Under the pieces are notes generated by a model. That model had not been told where the DNA came from. It worked only from the letters and a program-made list of their open reading frames with translations, and did no database searches. The position numbers and the translations under genes are program-made. Below are positions 7,479 through 15,254 of a stretch of DNA of 34,063 nt, in pieces. Origin of the DNA: a bacterium (GTDB lineage: Bacteria > Hydrothermota > UBA3073 > JACQXS01). The DNA is taken from assembly GCA_030605695.1 (NCBI GenBank), contig JAUWHX010000074.1, positions 1-34,063 on the forward strand, in the 5' to 3' direction. Within the stretch, counting starts at the first letter, position 1. Each line of letters starts with the position of its first letter.

Positions 7479-7527
7479 AGGGGTAATCTGTCTCCGTTGG
7501 CTAACGGATGATGGATGAATTACCCCT
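7479..7527 (+). promoter_or_regulatory. Nested hairpin in the operon leader
   Basis: Outer arms AGGGGTAAT (7479-7487) and ATTACCCCT (7519-7527) are perfectly complementary and enclose the palindrome TCCGTTGGCTAACGGA (7493-7508). It ends 12 bases before the ATG at 7540, which lacks a Shine-Dalgarno. It could control translation or transcription of the operon, or be an inserted repeat. Confidence 0.5.
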
Positions 7528-7539
7528 ATATCTTTTATA

Positions 7540-7995
7540 ATGATAGAGGGCGTGAGAGTAAAAAAATTACGGGTGATTCCGGATGAGCGAGGAAGGTTAA
7601 TGGAGATATTGAGGTCGGATGATGAATTATTTCAAGAATTTGGACAGGTGTATATGACTACTGCATATCCTGGTGTGGTAAAGGGATGGCACTATCATAA
7701 GGTGCAGTTTGATAATATGACTTGCATTCAGGGGATGATGAAAATTGTGCTTTATGACGGAAGAGAAGATTCGAAAACCTGCGGAGAAGTGCAGGAGTTT
7801 TTTGCAGGAGAACATAATCCTATACTTATTCATATTCCTCCTTATGTGTATCATGGGTTCAAATGCGTGAGTGAAGAAGAGGCAATTGTGGTAAATGTTC
7901 CAACTAAAGTTTATGATTACGAAAAGCCAGATGAATTTAGAGTAGACCCTCATAAAAATGATATACCTTATGATTGGGAAATAAAAGATGGATAA
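7540..7995 (+). CDS. dTDP-4-dehydrorhamnose 3,5-epimerase family protein (RmlC-like cupin)
   Basis: This 151-residue cupin has the N-terminus MIEGVRVKKLRVIPDERGRL, typical of a short RmlC-like subfamily that often neighbours sugar-nucleotide dehydratases. The active-site His is probably H51 in GWHYHK, matching the His of the RGLHYQ motif in RmlC. IHIPPYVYHGFKC is the second cupin motif and NVPTKVYDYEKPDEFRVDP the C-terminal signature. It is about 30 residues shorter than classical RmlC. No rmlA or rmlD is in the window, so dTDP-rhamnose as product is unproven; epimerization of a 4-keto-6-deoxy sugar nucleotide made by the next gene is the likely role. It is the first gene of the polysaccharide operon. 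Confidence 0.85.
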   Translation: MIEGVRVKKLRVIPDERGRLMEILRSDDELFQEFGQVYMTTAYPGVVKGWHYHKVQFDNMTCIQGMMKIVLYDGREDSKTCGEVQEFFAGEHNPILIHIPPYVYHGFKCVSEEEAIVVNVPTKVYDYEKPDEFRVDPHKNDIPYDWEIKDG

Positions 7996-8003
7996 GGATT
8001 AGA

Positions 8004-8060
8004 AGATTGAAAGATTGCAGATTACAGATTGTAAATCACAGATTGGAGATTGCGATTGTA
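8004..8060. repeat. Degenerate heptanucleotide array (AGATTGN type) between rmlC-like and rmlB-like genes
   Basis: Units in 7-bp spacing: AGATTGA (8004), AGATTGC (8012, after one extra A), AGATTAC, AGATTGT, AAATCAC, AGATTGG, AGATTGC and GATTGTA. It fills most of the 102-bp gap between the two genes. Confidence 0.8.
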
Positions 8061-8097
8061 GAGCTTGAGAGTTTAAGGATTTAAAAGTAAATCAACT

Positions 8098-9186
8098 ATG
8101 AACTTATTAGTAACAGGAGGAGCAGGTTTTATTGGGAGTAATTTTGTTAATATGGTATTGAAGGAGCATCCGGAGGTAAAGGTTACTGTTCTTGATGCTT
8201 TGACATATTGTGGGAATTTAGATAATTTTCCACAGAATGTATGGGAAAACAAGAATTTTTCATTTTGTCAGGGTAATATTCTGGATAGAGATTTAGTTTT
8301 TGATTTAATGAAGGACCAGGATGAAGTTGTCCATTTTGCTGCCTTTACTCATATAGACCGCTCAATTGACCTCTCTGACCCATTCATTGATACAGACTTT
8401 AAGGGAACACATATTTTGCTTGAGGCAATAAGGAAGTATCCAGTTCGCCGATTTGTGCATATATCAACATCAGAGGTCTATGGGAGTGCTCAAAAAGTTC
8501 CAATGGATGAATCTCATCCACTCAATCCTCAATCTCCTTATGCAGCGGCTAAAGCTGGTGCTGACAGACTTGTATATTCGTATTTCTTGACTTACGGGCT
8601 TCCAGTAGTAATTATTCGTCCATTTAATGCTTATGGTCCCAATCAATATCCGGAGAAACTAATTCCCTTTTTCATAACGAATACGATTTTGGATAAGAAT
8701 TTATTAATTTATGGAAATGGCAAAAACACAAGAGATTGGACTTATGTCAAGGATTGTGTTCGTGGGATATGGAAAGTGCTCCAAGCTCCGAGTATAGAAG
8801 GAGAAGTAATAAATTTAGGTTCAGGAAAAGAAGTAGATGTGGTTGGTATAGCGGAAGTTATACTGGAGGAGTTTAGAGTTCAGAGTTCAGAGTTCAGAGT
8901 TGAAAGTTCAAAGAGTGAAGAGTTAAAAGTGAAAAGTTCTAAAATGGAATTTATTGGAGACCGTCCGGGGCATGTAAAAAGATTAATTGCGAGCTATGAT
9001 AAAGCTGAAAATATTCTTGATTGGCATCCTGAAATTGAATTTGAGGAAGGACTTAAGCGAACCATAACATGGTATATGGATAATACAGAATGGTGGGAGA
9101 AGATAAGAGAAAAGCCGGAATTTAAGAACTTTGAGAAGTTGTGGTATGATAAGTTAAAAGTGAAAAGTGAAAAGGTTAAAGTTTAG
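8098..9186 (+). CDS. Sugar-nucleotide 4,6-dehydratase, RmlB-like extended SDR
   Basis: The 362-residue extended SDR has the NAD loop TGGAGFIGSN (residues 6-15) and the catalytic Y148-x3-K152 in SPYAAAKAGAD. NAYGPNQYPEKLIPF and RDWTYVKDC are further RmlB/LegB-type blocks. The active-site strand reads HISTSEVYGS: Ser125 replaces the catalytic Asp of classical RmlB (STDEVYG), a pattern also seen in other sugar-nucleotide dehydratases and decarboxylases such as the LegB type. The substrate could therefore be dTDP-glucose or another nucleotide sugar. Two heptanucleotide arrays affect the protein: one (8871-8942) inserts about 24 residues (258-282) before the conserved MEFIGDRPGHVKR block, and another (9153-9187) supplies the last 10 residues and the stop codon. 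Confidence 0.85.
   Translation: MNLLVTGGAGFIGSNFVNMVLKEHPEVKVTVLDALTYCGNLDNFPQNVWENKNFSFCQGNILDRDLVFDLMKDQDEVVHFAAFTHIDRSIDLSDPFIDTDFKGTHILLEAIRKYPVRRFVHISTSEVYGSAQKVPMDESHPLNPQSPYAAAKAGADRLVYSYFLTYGLPVVIIRPFNAYGPNQYPEKLIPFFITNTILDKNLLIYGNGKNTRDWTYVKDCVRGIWKVLQAPSIEGEVINLGSGKEVDVVGIAEVILEEFRVQSSEFRVESSKSEELKVKSSKMEFIGDRPGHVKRLIASYDKAENILDWHPEIEFEEGLKRTITWYMDNTEWWEKIREKPEFKNFEKLWYDKLKVKSEKVKV
8871..8942. repeat. Heptanucleotide array (GTTCAGA type) inserted in the RmlB-like gene
   Basis: Units GTTTAGA, GTTCAGA x3, GTTGAAA, GTTCAAA, a 2-base slip, then GTGAAGA, GTTAAAA, GTGAAAA, GTTCTAA. The 72 bp equal 24 codons, so the frame is kept. It encodes a Ser/Glu/Lys-rich stretch (EFRVQSSEFRVESSK). 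Confidence 0.9.
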
Positions 9187-9187
9187 A
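9153..9187. repeat. Heptanucleotide array forming the 3' end of the RmlB-like gene
   Basis: GTTAAAA, GTGAAAA, GTGAAAA, G, GTTAAA, GTTTAGA. The stop codon TAG lies in the last unit, so the encoded tail KLKVKSEKVKV is repeat-derived. Confidence 0.8.
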
Positions 9188-9203
9188 GGTTGGGAGAATT
9201 AAA

Positions 9204-9848
9204 ATGATTGTATTATTGTTTTTATTAATGGTACCTCCTGTTCCTGAGGATTACAGGTTGCAGATAGGAGACGAAATAGCGGTAACTGTATCAGGAAAGA
9301 TGAATTTCACTTATTCTCAGAAGATTTCGCCTGAAGGTAATGTTTTTATTCAATCAGGTGGATTAGCTTTATGGAGTCCGGGGAAAGGAGAGATTGTTCC
9401 GGCGGGTGCGACAGTTTTAGGAATAGTGAAAGTACTTAACCTCACATCAGAAGAGGCAACAGAGGTAGCAAAAAAAGAGTTCAGGAAGTATTTCAAGAAT
9501 ATAAATGTTTCTATAACACTTGTGGGGTTTGACGATGTTGTGTATGTAGAGGGTGCGGTTGTATCTCCGAGGGCGTATCCATTTTTCCCGGGTAGGACAG
9601 CAAGAGATTACATAGGATTAGCAGGTGGACCACTCAAGTCGGGTAATCTTAAAGATATGAAAATTATAACTCCTGAGAATAAAGTTATTAATGGTGATTT
9701 AGATGCTGTTCCACCAAGAAATTCTGTGATAAAAGTGCCTCAAAGCAAGATTTATGACTGGAAAGACTATGTTGCAATATTAGGTGGTATTTCATCAATT
9801 GTATATTTTATTACCTTGGCAAAAGACATATGGTGGGAGCCAAAATAA
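9204..9848 (+). CDS. Polysaccharide biosynthesis/export protein (Wza-like)
   Basis: The 214-residue protein starts with a short hydrophobic signal (MIVLLFLLMVPP) and then the Poly_export entry YRLQIGDEIAVTVSG with the typical SPEGNVFIQSGG turn. A SLBB-like domain follows (VYVEGAVVSPRAYPFFPG, then DYIGLAGG). A hydrophobic C-terminal helix (about residues 188-206) resembles the outer-membrane-spanning helix of Wza. No lipobox cysteine is seen, unlike classical Wza. It should form the outer-membrane export channel working with the Wzz-type protein encoded next. A GAGG-like ribosome binding site precedes the ATG. Confidence 0.85.
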   Translation: MIVLLFLLMVPPVPEDYRLQIGDEIAVTVSGKMNFTYSQKISPEGNVFIQSGGLALWSPGKGEIVPAGATVLGIVKVLNLTSEEATEVAKKEFRKYFKNINVSITLVGFDDVVYVEGAVVSPRAYPFFPGRTARDYIGLAGGPLKSGNLKDMKIITPENKVINGDLDAVPPRNSVIKVPQSKIYDWKDYVAILGGISSIVYFITLAKDIWWEPK

Positions 9849-9857
9849 CAGGAAATG

Positions 9858-9888
9858 CCTAAAAGTTCAAAAATCCTGAATTTTTAGG
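9858..9888 (+). other. Intercistronic hairpin between wza-like and wzz-like genes
   Basis: CCTAAAAGTTC (9858-9868) pairs with GAATTTTTAGG (9878-9888) with one G-T mismatch around a 9-base loop. No T-run follows, so it is not a standard terminator. A role in RNA processing or stability is possible. Confidence 0.35.
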
Positions 9889-9911
9889 TGGTTGAAAGTT
9901 GAGGATGCTGA

Positions 9912-11081
9912 ATGGAGAATAAATCTGGCACAAGAGATTATATTCGTGTATTGGTGAAGTGGAGAAGGCTTATTTTCTGGGATGTATTTATTGTTATTTC
10001 GGCTGCTGTAGCTATTTCTCTTATCCTTACAGAGAAATATACATCTCGTGCTTCTCTTTTACCTCCTCTTCCTGGAACAGAGTTTTTAGGGAGTGACGTA
10101 ACAGGTGCTTTAGCAGGGTTTGGACTTAGAGGGGCTCTTGGGATGTCTACTCCTTCTGATTTATTTGCGAAGATTTTGGAATCAGAAAAAGTAAAAGATA
10201 AAGTTATTGAAAATTGCAATTTAAGAGAAGTTTATAAAGCAAAAACAATAAGAGCTACCTATAGTATGCTTGATGAAGATACTGATATATCAGTAAGTCC
10301 TGAGGGTATAATTATTATAGCGACGACATCAGAATCTCCTCTTCTTGCAAAACGTATGGCAGATTCATATATAAAAGGTCTGGATGAGATAAACAGGGAT
10401 TTAGTTATGAGTATAGGAAAACGTAATCGCGTTTTTCTTGAAGGCAGGTTAGAAGAAGTGAGGGAGAATCTTGAATTAGCGGAGGAGTCTCTGAAAAAAT
10501 TTCAAGAGAAGCATAAAACCATATCAATAAAAGATGAGATACTTCCTATTCTTGCATCAATAAGTGAGTTAAGGGCTAAGATTCTTGCTAATGAAGTCCG
10601 ATTAGGTATTTTGAGTGAATATACTACAGAAAAGAATCCTGAAGTGGTTAAGGTAAAATCTGAATTGTCGGAACTCTATAAAAAATTGAGAGTAATGGAA
10701 TATGAAGGAAGTGATAATCATTTTGGAGTTGGATTTTCTATTCCTTTAAAAAAAGTCCCGAGTGTTCAATTAGAAGTTGCGAGATTTACTCGCGGTGTTC
10801 TTGTTCAGCAAAAGTTATTTGAGTTACTTATAGAGCAATATGAAAAAGCAAAACTCCAAGAGGTAAGAGATACACCGACAGTTAATGTGCTGGAAGAAGC
10901 AAGAGTTCCTGAACGCAAAAGTTATCCGAGACGGAGGATTATAGTAATGACTGCTTTTGCAATCTCGCTTGGAGGGGGGATTCTCTTTGCATTTCTCTTG
11001 AATTGGGTAGAAGAACTTCCTGCTGAGGAGAAAAAGAAATGGCAGGAAATATGGAGGACGCGGAGAAAAGAATATGATTGA
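9912..11081 (+). CDS. Chain-length determinant (Wzz/GNVR family) without kinase domain
   Basis: The 389-residue inner-membrane protein has two transmembrane helices, one near residues 19-39 (LIFWDVFIVISAAVAISLIL) and one near 340-362 (IIVMTAFAISLGGGILFAFLL). The periplasmic part between them is rich in heptad-type helices (about 180-330: LEEVRENLELAEESLKKFQ) and ends with the family motif VNVLEEARVPERKSYPRR. It regulates polymer length in Wzy-dependent pathways. No Walker A tyrosine-kinase domain follows; the cytoplasmic tail is only about 25 charged residues. It overlaps the next gene by 8 bases, indicating translational coupling. Confidence 0.9.
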   Translation: MENKSGTRDYIRVLVKWRRLIFWDVFIVISAAVAISLILTEKYTSRASLLPPLPGTEFLGSDVTGALAGFGLRGALGMSTPSDLFAKILESEKVKDKVIENCNLREVYKAKTIRATYSMLDEDTDISVSPEGIIIIATTSESPLLAKRMADSYIKGLDEINRDLVMSIGKRNRVFLEGRLEEVRENLELAEESLKKFQEKHKTISIKDEILPILASISELRAKILANEVRLGILSEYTTEKNPEVVKVKSELSELYKKLRVMEYEGSDNHFGVGFSIPLKKVPSVQLEVARFTRGVLVQQKLFELLIEQYEKAKLQEVRDTPTVNVLEEARVPERKSYPRRRIIVMTAFAISLGGGILFAFLLNWVEELPAEEKKKWQEIWRTRRKEYD

Positions 11082-12453
11082 ACAACGGATTCACTCTGAC
11101 TTATCGGAACGAGTAAAAAACAAGCAAGCGAAAGTTGGGATAGTAGGATTAGGATATGTAGGACTACCTCTTGGTGTTTATTTTGCAAGCAATGGATACG
11201 AGGTTTTGGGTTTTGACATAAAATGTGAACGTGTAAATCTTATAAATCAAGGCAAAAGTTACATCCGTGATGCAAAAGGGTCGGAACTTAGTCGTTTGGT
11301 TAAATCAGGGAAAATAAGTGCTACCTGGGATTATGAGAAGGTACGGGAATGTGATGTTATCCAAATTTGTGTGCCTACACCTGTAAATATAAACAAAGAG
11401 CCCGATGTCTCTTATATAGTTGGGACTACGGAGGAAATTTCCAAGAGACTCAGGAAAGGGCAACTTATTATTCTGAAGAGCACCACTTTTCCAAAAACTA
11501 CAGAGAGTGTTGTCCTTCCAATACTTGAGCGTTCAGGACTTCGTGTTGGTCGGGACTTTTTTCTTGCATTTTCCCCGGAGCGAATAGACCCGGGTAATGA
11601 ACAATTTACGATTGATAATACTCCGACAGTTGTTGGAGGAGTTACTCCTCAGTGTACTAAACTCGCAGTGCTTCTTTATAAAAATGCTGGTTCTAAAGTT
11701 GTAGCAGTGAGTTCCGCGAGAGTAGCTGAGTTAACTAAATTGCTTGAAAATACTTTCAGGAATGTAAATATAGCACTTATGAATGAACTTGCTCAGTTAT
11801 GCGAGCGTATGCACATAAATATATGGGAAGCAATAGATGCGGCAAGCACAAAACCATTTGGATTTATGCCATTTTATCCAGGACCCGGAGTAGGAGGACA
11901 TTGCATTCCAATTGACCCATATTATCTTTCCTGGAAGGCAAGAGAATATGATTTTCATACCTCTTTCATTGAATTGTCTGCCAAAGTGAATGAAAATATG
12001 CCTTATTATGTGGTAAATAAGATTGTTGAATCATTAAGTAATGCAGGGGTGTGTCCCGGCAAAGCAAAGGTTTTGGTACTTGGAATTGCGTTCAAAAAAG
12101 ATGTTGATGATTTAAGAGATTCTCCAGCTCTCAAAATAATTGAAATTTTAGAAGGAAAAGTTGGAAAGGTTTTTTATAATGACCCTTACATAAAAAGCAC
12201 AGTAGTAAATAATAAAAAGTATACTTCTACACCTATTGATAACTTAACTCTTAACTCTCAACTCTCAACTCACGATTCATCCACAGGATCCGATGGACGA
12301 TCCACGATTCACGACTTTGATTGTGTTCTGATAGCTACAGGACATTCAGTATATGATTACAAGAAAATAGTAAAGAATGCCAATCTTGTGGTAGATGCAA
12401 GGAATGCAACCAAGAACTTAAAAGGAGGCAATATAGTAAAGCTTGGTTGTTAG
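11074..12453 (+). CDS. Nucleotide-sugar 6-dehydrogenase (WecC/WbpA type)
   Basis: The 459-residue UDP-sugar dehydrogenase has the Rossmann motif VGIVGLGYVGLPLG (about 22-35), LKSTTFPKTTE, AFSPERIDPGN and the catalytic Cys277 in GPGVGGHCIPIDPYYLSWK. The HCIPIDP form points to UDP-N-acetylhexosamine dehydrogenases (UDP-ManNAc, WecC; or UDP-GlcNAc, WbpA) rather than plain UDP-glucose dehydrogenase. The product would be a UDP-linked uronic acid for the polymer. Residues about 390-414, in the C-terminal UDP-binding domain, are encoded by a composite repeat insertion (12241-12315) and have no counterpart in the family. The substrate cannot be fixed from sequence alone. Confidence 0.9.
   Translation: MIEQRIHSDLSERVKNKQAKVGIVGLGYVGLPLGVYFASNGYEVLGFDIKCERVNLINQGKSYIRDAKGSELSRLVKSGKISATWDYEKVRECDVIQICVPTPVNINKEPDVSYIVGTTEEISKRLRKGQLIILKSTTFPKTTESVVLPILERSGLRVGRDFFLAFSPERIDPGNEQFTIDNTPTVVGGVTPQCTKLAVLLYKNAGSKVVAVSSARVAELTKLLENTFRNVNIALMNELAQLCERMHINIWEAIDAASTKPFGFMPFYPGPGVGGHCIPIDPYYLSWKAREYDFHTSFIELSAKVNENMPYYVVNKIVESLSNAGVCPGKAKVLVLGIAFKKDVDDLRDSPALKIIEILEGKVGKVFYNDPYIKSTVVNNKKYTSTPIDNLTLNSQLSTHDSSTGSDGRSTIHDFDCVLIATGHSVYDYKKIVKNANLVVDARNATKNLKGGNIVKLGC
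12241..12315. repeat. Composite repeat insertion in the WecC/WbpA gene
   Basis: Units AACTCTT, AACTCTC, AACTCTC and AACTCAC (12246-12273) change into ACGATTC (12272-12278). A segment with CCACAGGATCC follows (12279-12303), and then ACGATTC, ACGACTT. Three dispersed repeat types are thus nested in one in-frame insert. Confidence 0.85.
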
Positions 12454-12562
12454 TGAAGTCAACAATTTTATTTAGTCCACAATCCACAGATAAGTATATT
12501 TTTTACTACTATACTTCTCGCTCCATTTTTCACTTTAAACTTTTAACTATATGGAAAAAACA

Positions 12563-12655
12563 ATCGCGAAAACACGAAAAGGTAAGACCGACAAAGGTTT
12601 TATATTATAATAATATAGAAAATTTAGTGTTTCCAATATTTCGTGCTTTCGTGAT
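12563..12655. repeat. Inverted repeat of the CACGAAA family in the 218-bp gap before the 2-epimerase gene
   Basis: Left arm ATCGCGAAAACACGAAAA pairs with TTTCGTGCTTTCGTGAT. The right arm is identical over 22 bases (12634-12655) to the copies at 5032-5053 and, inverted, 6482-6503. A short array TTTTCAC, TTTAAAC, TTTTAAC (12527-12547) lies just upstream. No gene is supported in 12454-12671. Confidence 0.8.
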
Positions 12656-12671
12656 GAATTTTTAGTTATAG

Positions 12672-13781
12672 ATGAAGAAAATTCTTATGATTATAGGAAC
12701 GCGTCCAGATACTATAAAAATGGCACCAGTTATTAAAGAGATTGAGAAGTCCCAAGCAAAATCAATCGTTGTAGTTACTGCTCAACATAGAAAATTGCTT
12801 GACCAGGTACTGGAAGTTTTTTCTATAAAGCCAGACTTTGACCTTGATATAATGAAAGAGAATCAAGACCTTTATTGGACTACCATTCAAATTCTTCAAA
12901 AGTTAAGAGATATACTCAAAGAAGTAAAACCAGATATTGTATTTGTTCAGGGAGATACTACTACAACATTTGTGGGTGGACTTGCGGCTTTTTACGAGAA
13001 AATTCCTATTGGACATATAGAAGCAGGTTTAAGGTCAGGCAATAAGTATAGTCCCTATCCGGAAGAGATGAATCGGAAATTCACAGATACGCTTGCTGAT
13101 TTTTGCTTTGCTCCAACTCAAATTGCTTGGGAGAATTTGCTTCGTGAGGGAATACCACAAGAGCGAATATGGATAACAGGGAACACCGGGATTGATGCAC
13201 TTTTTATGGTGTTAAATAAAGATTACAGATTTAAAGATAAAAGATTAAAAGAGATAATAGAGTCTGGGAAAAAGATAGTTTTGGTAACTGCACATCGGCG
13301 AGAAAATTTTGGTGGTGGCGGGCTACGCAACATTTGTCAGGCACTTCTTGAGTTAAGAGAAAAGTTTAAAAAGATTGAGATAGTTTATTCGGTGCACCCT
13401 AATCCAAATGTCCGAAAGCCAGTTTATGATATATTAGGTAATTCTCCTCAGATTTATTTGATAGAACCGCCCGAGTATCTTTGTTTTTGTAATTTAATGA
13501 AGCATTCCGACCTGATATTAACTGATTCTGGTGGTATTCAAGAAGAAGCTCCATCACTTGGCAAGCCAGTTCTTGTGATGAGAGAAGTTACTGAGAGAGT
13601 GGAAGGAATAACTGCAGGAACTGCAATTTTAGTTGGTACTGACCGTCAAAAGATTGTTCAAGAGGCATCTTTACTTTTAACAGACAAGAAGAAGTATGGA
13701 ATGATGTCAAAACTCTCAAATCCTTATGGAGATGGGAAGGCAAGCCAGAGGATAATAAATATTATACTTGAATCTTTATAA
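12672..13781 (+). CDS. wecB: UDP-N-acetylglucosamine 2-epimerase (WecB/WbpI type)
   Basis: The 369-residue non-hydrolyzing epimerase shows every main family block: GTRPDTIKMAPVI at the N-terminus, VVTAQHRKLLDQ, VQGDTTTTFVGG, GHIEAGLRSG, PEEMNRK, TGNTGIDAL, TAHRRENFG and DSGGIQEEAPSLGKPVLVMREVTERVEG. It converts UDP-GlcNAc to UDP-ManNAc (or, in the WbpI branch, a diacetylated uronic derivative). Together with the preceding dehydrogenase it would give UDP-ManNAcA. Length is normal. Confidence 0.92.
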   Translation: MKKILMIIGTRPDTIKMAPVIKEIEKSQAKSIVVVTAQHRKLLDQVLEVFSIKPDFDLDIMKENQDLYWTTIQILQKLRDILKEVKPDIVFVQGDTTTTFVGGLAAFYEKIPIGHIEAGLRSGNKYSPYPEEMNRKFTDTLADFCFAPTQIAWENLLREGIPQERIWITGNTGIDALFMVLNKDYRFKDKRLKEIIESGKKIVLVTAHRRENFGGGGLRNICQALLELREKFKKIEIVYSVHPNPNVRKPVYDILGNSPQIYLIEPPEYLCFCNLMKHSDLILTDSGGIQEEAPSLGKPVLVMREVTERVEGITAGTAILVGTDRQKIVQEASLLLTDKKKYGMMSKLSNPYGDGKASQRIINIILESL

Positions 13782-13785
13782 TACA

Positions 13786-15225
13786 ATGAGTTTAGGAATT
13801 ACACAAAAACGAGTATGGATAGTTTTGATTGCTATGCAACTTCTTCTTTTGTGGACTTTCATTTCCCTTAAACCCATATATGTGATTACTGTTGTCTTAG
13901 GAATAGGTTGCCTTCTTTATCTTTTATGGGGTAGCGACCAGTTATCAAGAGCGATTCTTTTAACAATTGTTGTTTCAAGCATTATGTTGCAAACTTCTCG
14001 GAAATCTCTTTTTAGAGTAGAAGAACTACCGTTCATTTTTGTGGTTGGGTTTTTCCTGTTTAATAGATTGCTTGGGAGTAAGTCTGATAGCAAGATAGGA
14101 CCTACTGGTTGGTGGCTTGTTCTTTTTCTCGGTGCGGTAACATTAAGTGCAGGAGTGGGAATATTTAATGGAAGGTCATTTAGTAAAATTGGAGAAGAAT
14201 TGGCGGTATATTTTTACTACTTGCTGTTCTTTTTTATAATAGAAGCTGACCTTGACGAGCGATGGATAAAGTACTTTATTTATGCTATTATTGGCACTGC
14301 TTTTATAGTAAGTCTTGAGTATATTGGAATACTCCACATTTATCAAGGTAAAATAAGATGTGCTACTGACCAACAAGTTCTTTTTAATATAGCTATTCCT
14401 TTGGTAGTAAGTGGGTTGCTTTATGAAAAGAGAAAACGGGTGCATGTTTTATTGACCATATTTTTGGTGCTAATGGGTTTTGCGGTTTTTCTAACTTTAA
14501 CTAGGATGCTCTGGGCATCTGTTCCGCTTTCTGTTCTCCTTATTCTCTTTATTTATTTGTGTCGAGAAAAGGCATCTTTAAGGCAATTCTTATATGCCGG
14601 AGTGGGAGTTGCTGTTGTAGTAATGTTTTCATTTCTGCCAACAAAGAAGTTATTAACAAGACAAGTAACATTGAAACAAGCGGTTCAGGGTAGAGTTGCA
14701 ACATTTAAGCGATTGAAATTAGACCAATCACTTTTAGGAAGGTTAGAACTTGCTTCTTATGTCTTGCCCAGAGTCCACAAGCATCCAATGGTTGGAACCG
14801 GGTTAGGAGATAAGGTATTCTATAAAACTATGTCACCTGGAGCAGTAGTTGCTTACTCTTCTGTAGGGAGTTACAATTACATATATTCTGTTCCACCTTG
14901 CAGAGCTCCTATCAAGTGGCTTGATGTTTCATATCTTAATGTGTTGTGGAAAGCGGGTATAATTGGGCTTTTCTTTTTCATTGGACTGTATACCGTGTTT
15001 ATTAAACGATGTCTCTTTGTGTTTAGGAATGCCACAAATGATTTTGAAAGATGGTCAAGTTTAGGTATTTTTGTTGGGTTTATTGCGCTATTATCTACAG
15101 GGTTTTTATCAGCAGTTCTTGTTGGTTATCGATTTAATTTTACCTGGGCAGCTCTGATGGGAATAATTGAGCTTCAAGCTCAAAGAATAGAAAGGAATAG
15201 AGCATTAAATTGCAATGAGAGTTAA
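13786..15225 (+). CDS. O-antigen polymerase/ligase-like membrane protein (Wzy/WaaL superfamily)
   Basis: About 479 residues with around ten to twelve transmembrane helices and one large periplasmic loop (roughly residues 290-390) containing the region HPMVGTGLGDKVFYK. H-P-x-x-G-x-G is the typical motif of the O-antigen ligase/polymerase family. It probably polymerizes lipid-linked repeat units in the periplasm. The ATG at 13786 is preferred over an upstream in-frame TTG at 13768, which would overlap the 2-epimerase gene; neither has a clear ribosome binding site. Wzy and WaaL cannot be separated by sequence. Confidence 0.85.
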   Translation: MSLGITQKRVWIVLIAMQLLLLWTFISLKPIYVITVVLGIGCLLYLLWGSDQLSRAILLTIVVSSIMLQTSRKSLFRVEELPFIFVVGFFLFNRLLGSKSDSKIGPTGWWLVLFLGAVTLSAGVGIFNGRSFSKIGEELAVYFYYLLFFFIIEADLDERWIKYFIYAIIGTAFIVSLEYIGILHIYQGKIRCATDQQVLFNIAIPLVVSGLLYEKRKRVHVLLTIFLVLMGFAVFLTLTRMLWASVPLSVLLILFIYLCREKASLRQFLYAGVGVAVVVMFSFLPTKKLLTRQVTLKQAVQGRVATFKRLKLDQSLLGRLELASYVLPRVHKHPMVGTGLGDKVFYKTMSPGAVVAYSSVGSYNYIYSVPPCRAPIKWLDVSYLNVLWKAGIIGLFFFIGLYTVFIKRCLFVFRNATNDFERWSSLGIFVGFIALLSTGFLSAVLVGYRFNFTWAALMGIIELQAQRIERNRALNCNES

Positions 15226-15254
15226 ATTAAGACATTAACTTACAAAAGGAAAGA

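Noticed and set aside
9858-9888. Rho-independent terminator between the wza-like and wzz-like genes
   Set aside because: The stem is AT-rich and is followed by TGGTTG rather than a T-run; the genes on both sides clearly belong together.
12447-12665. A 72-codon open frame on the plus strand after the WecC/WbpA gene
   Set aside because: It consists almost entirely of the hairpin repeat and a heptamer array, has no ribosome binding site and no protein-like composition.
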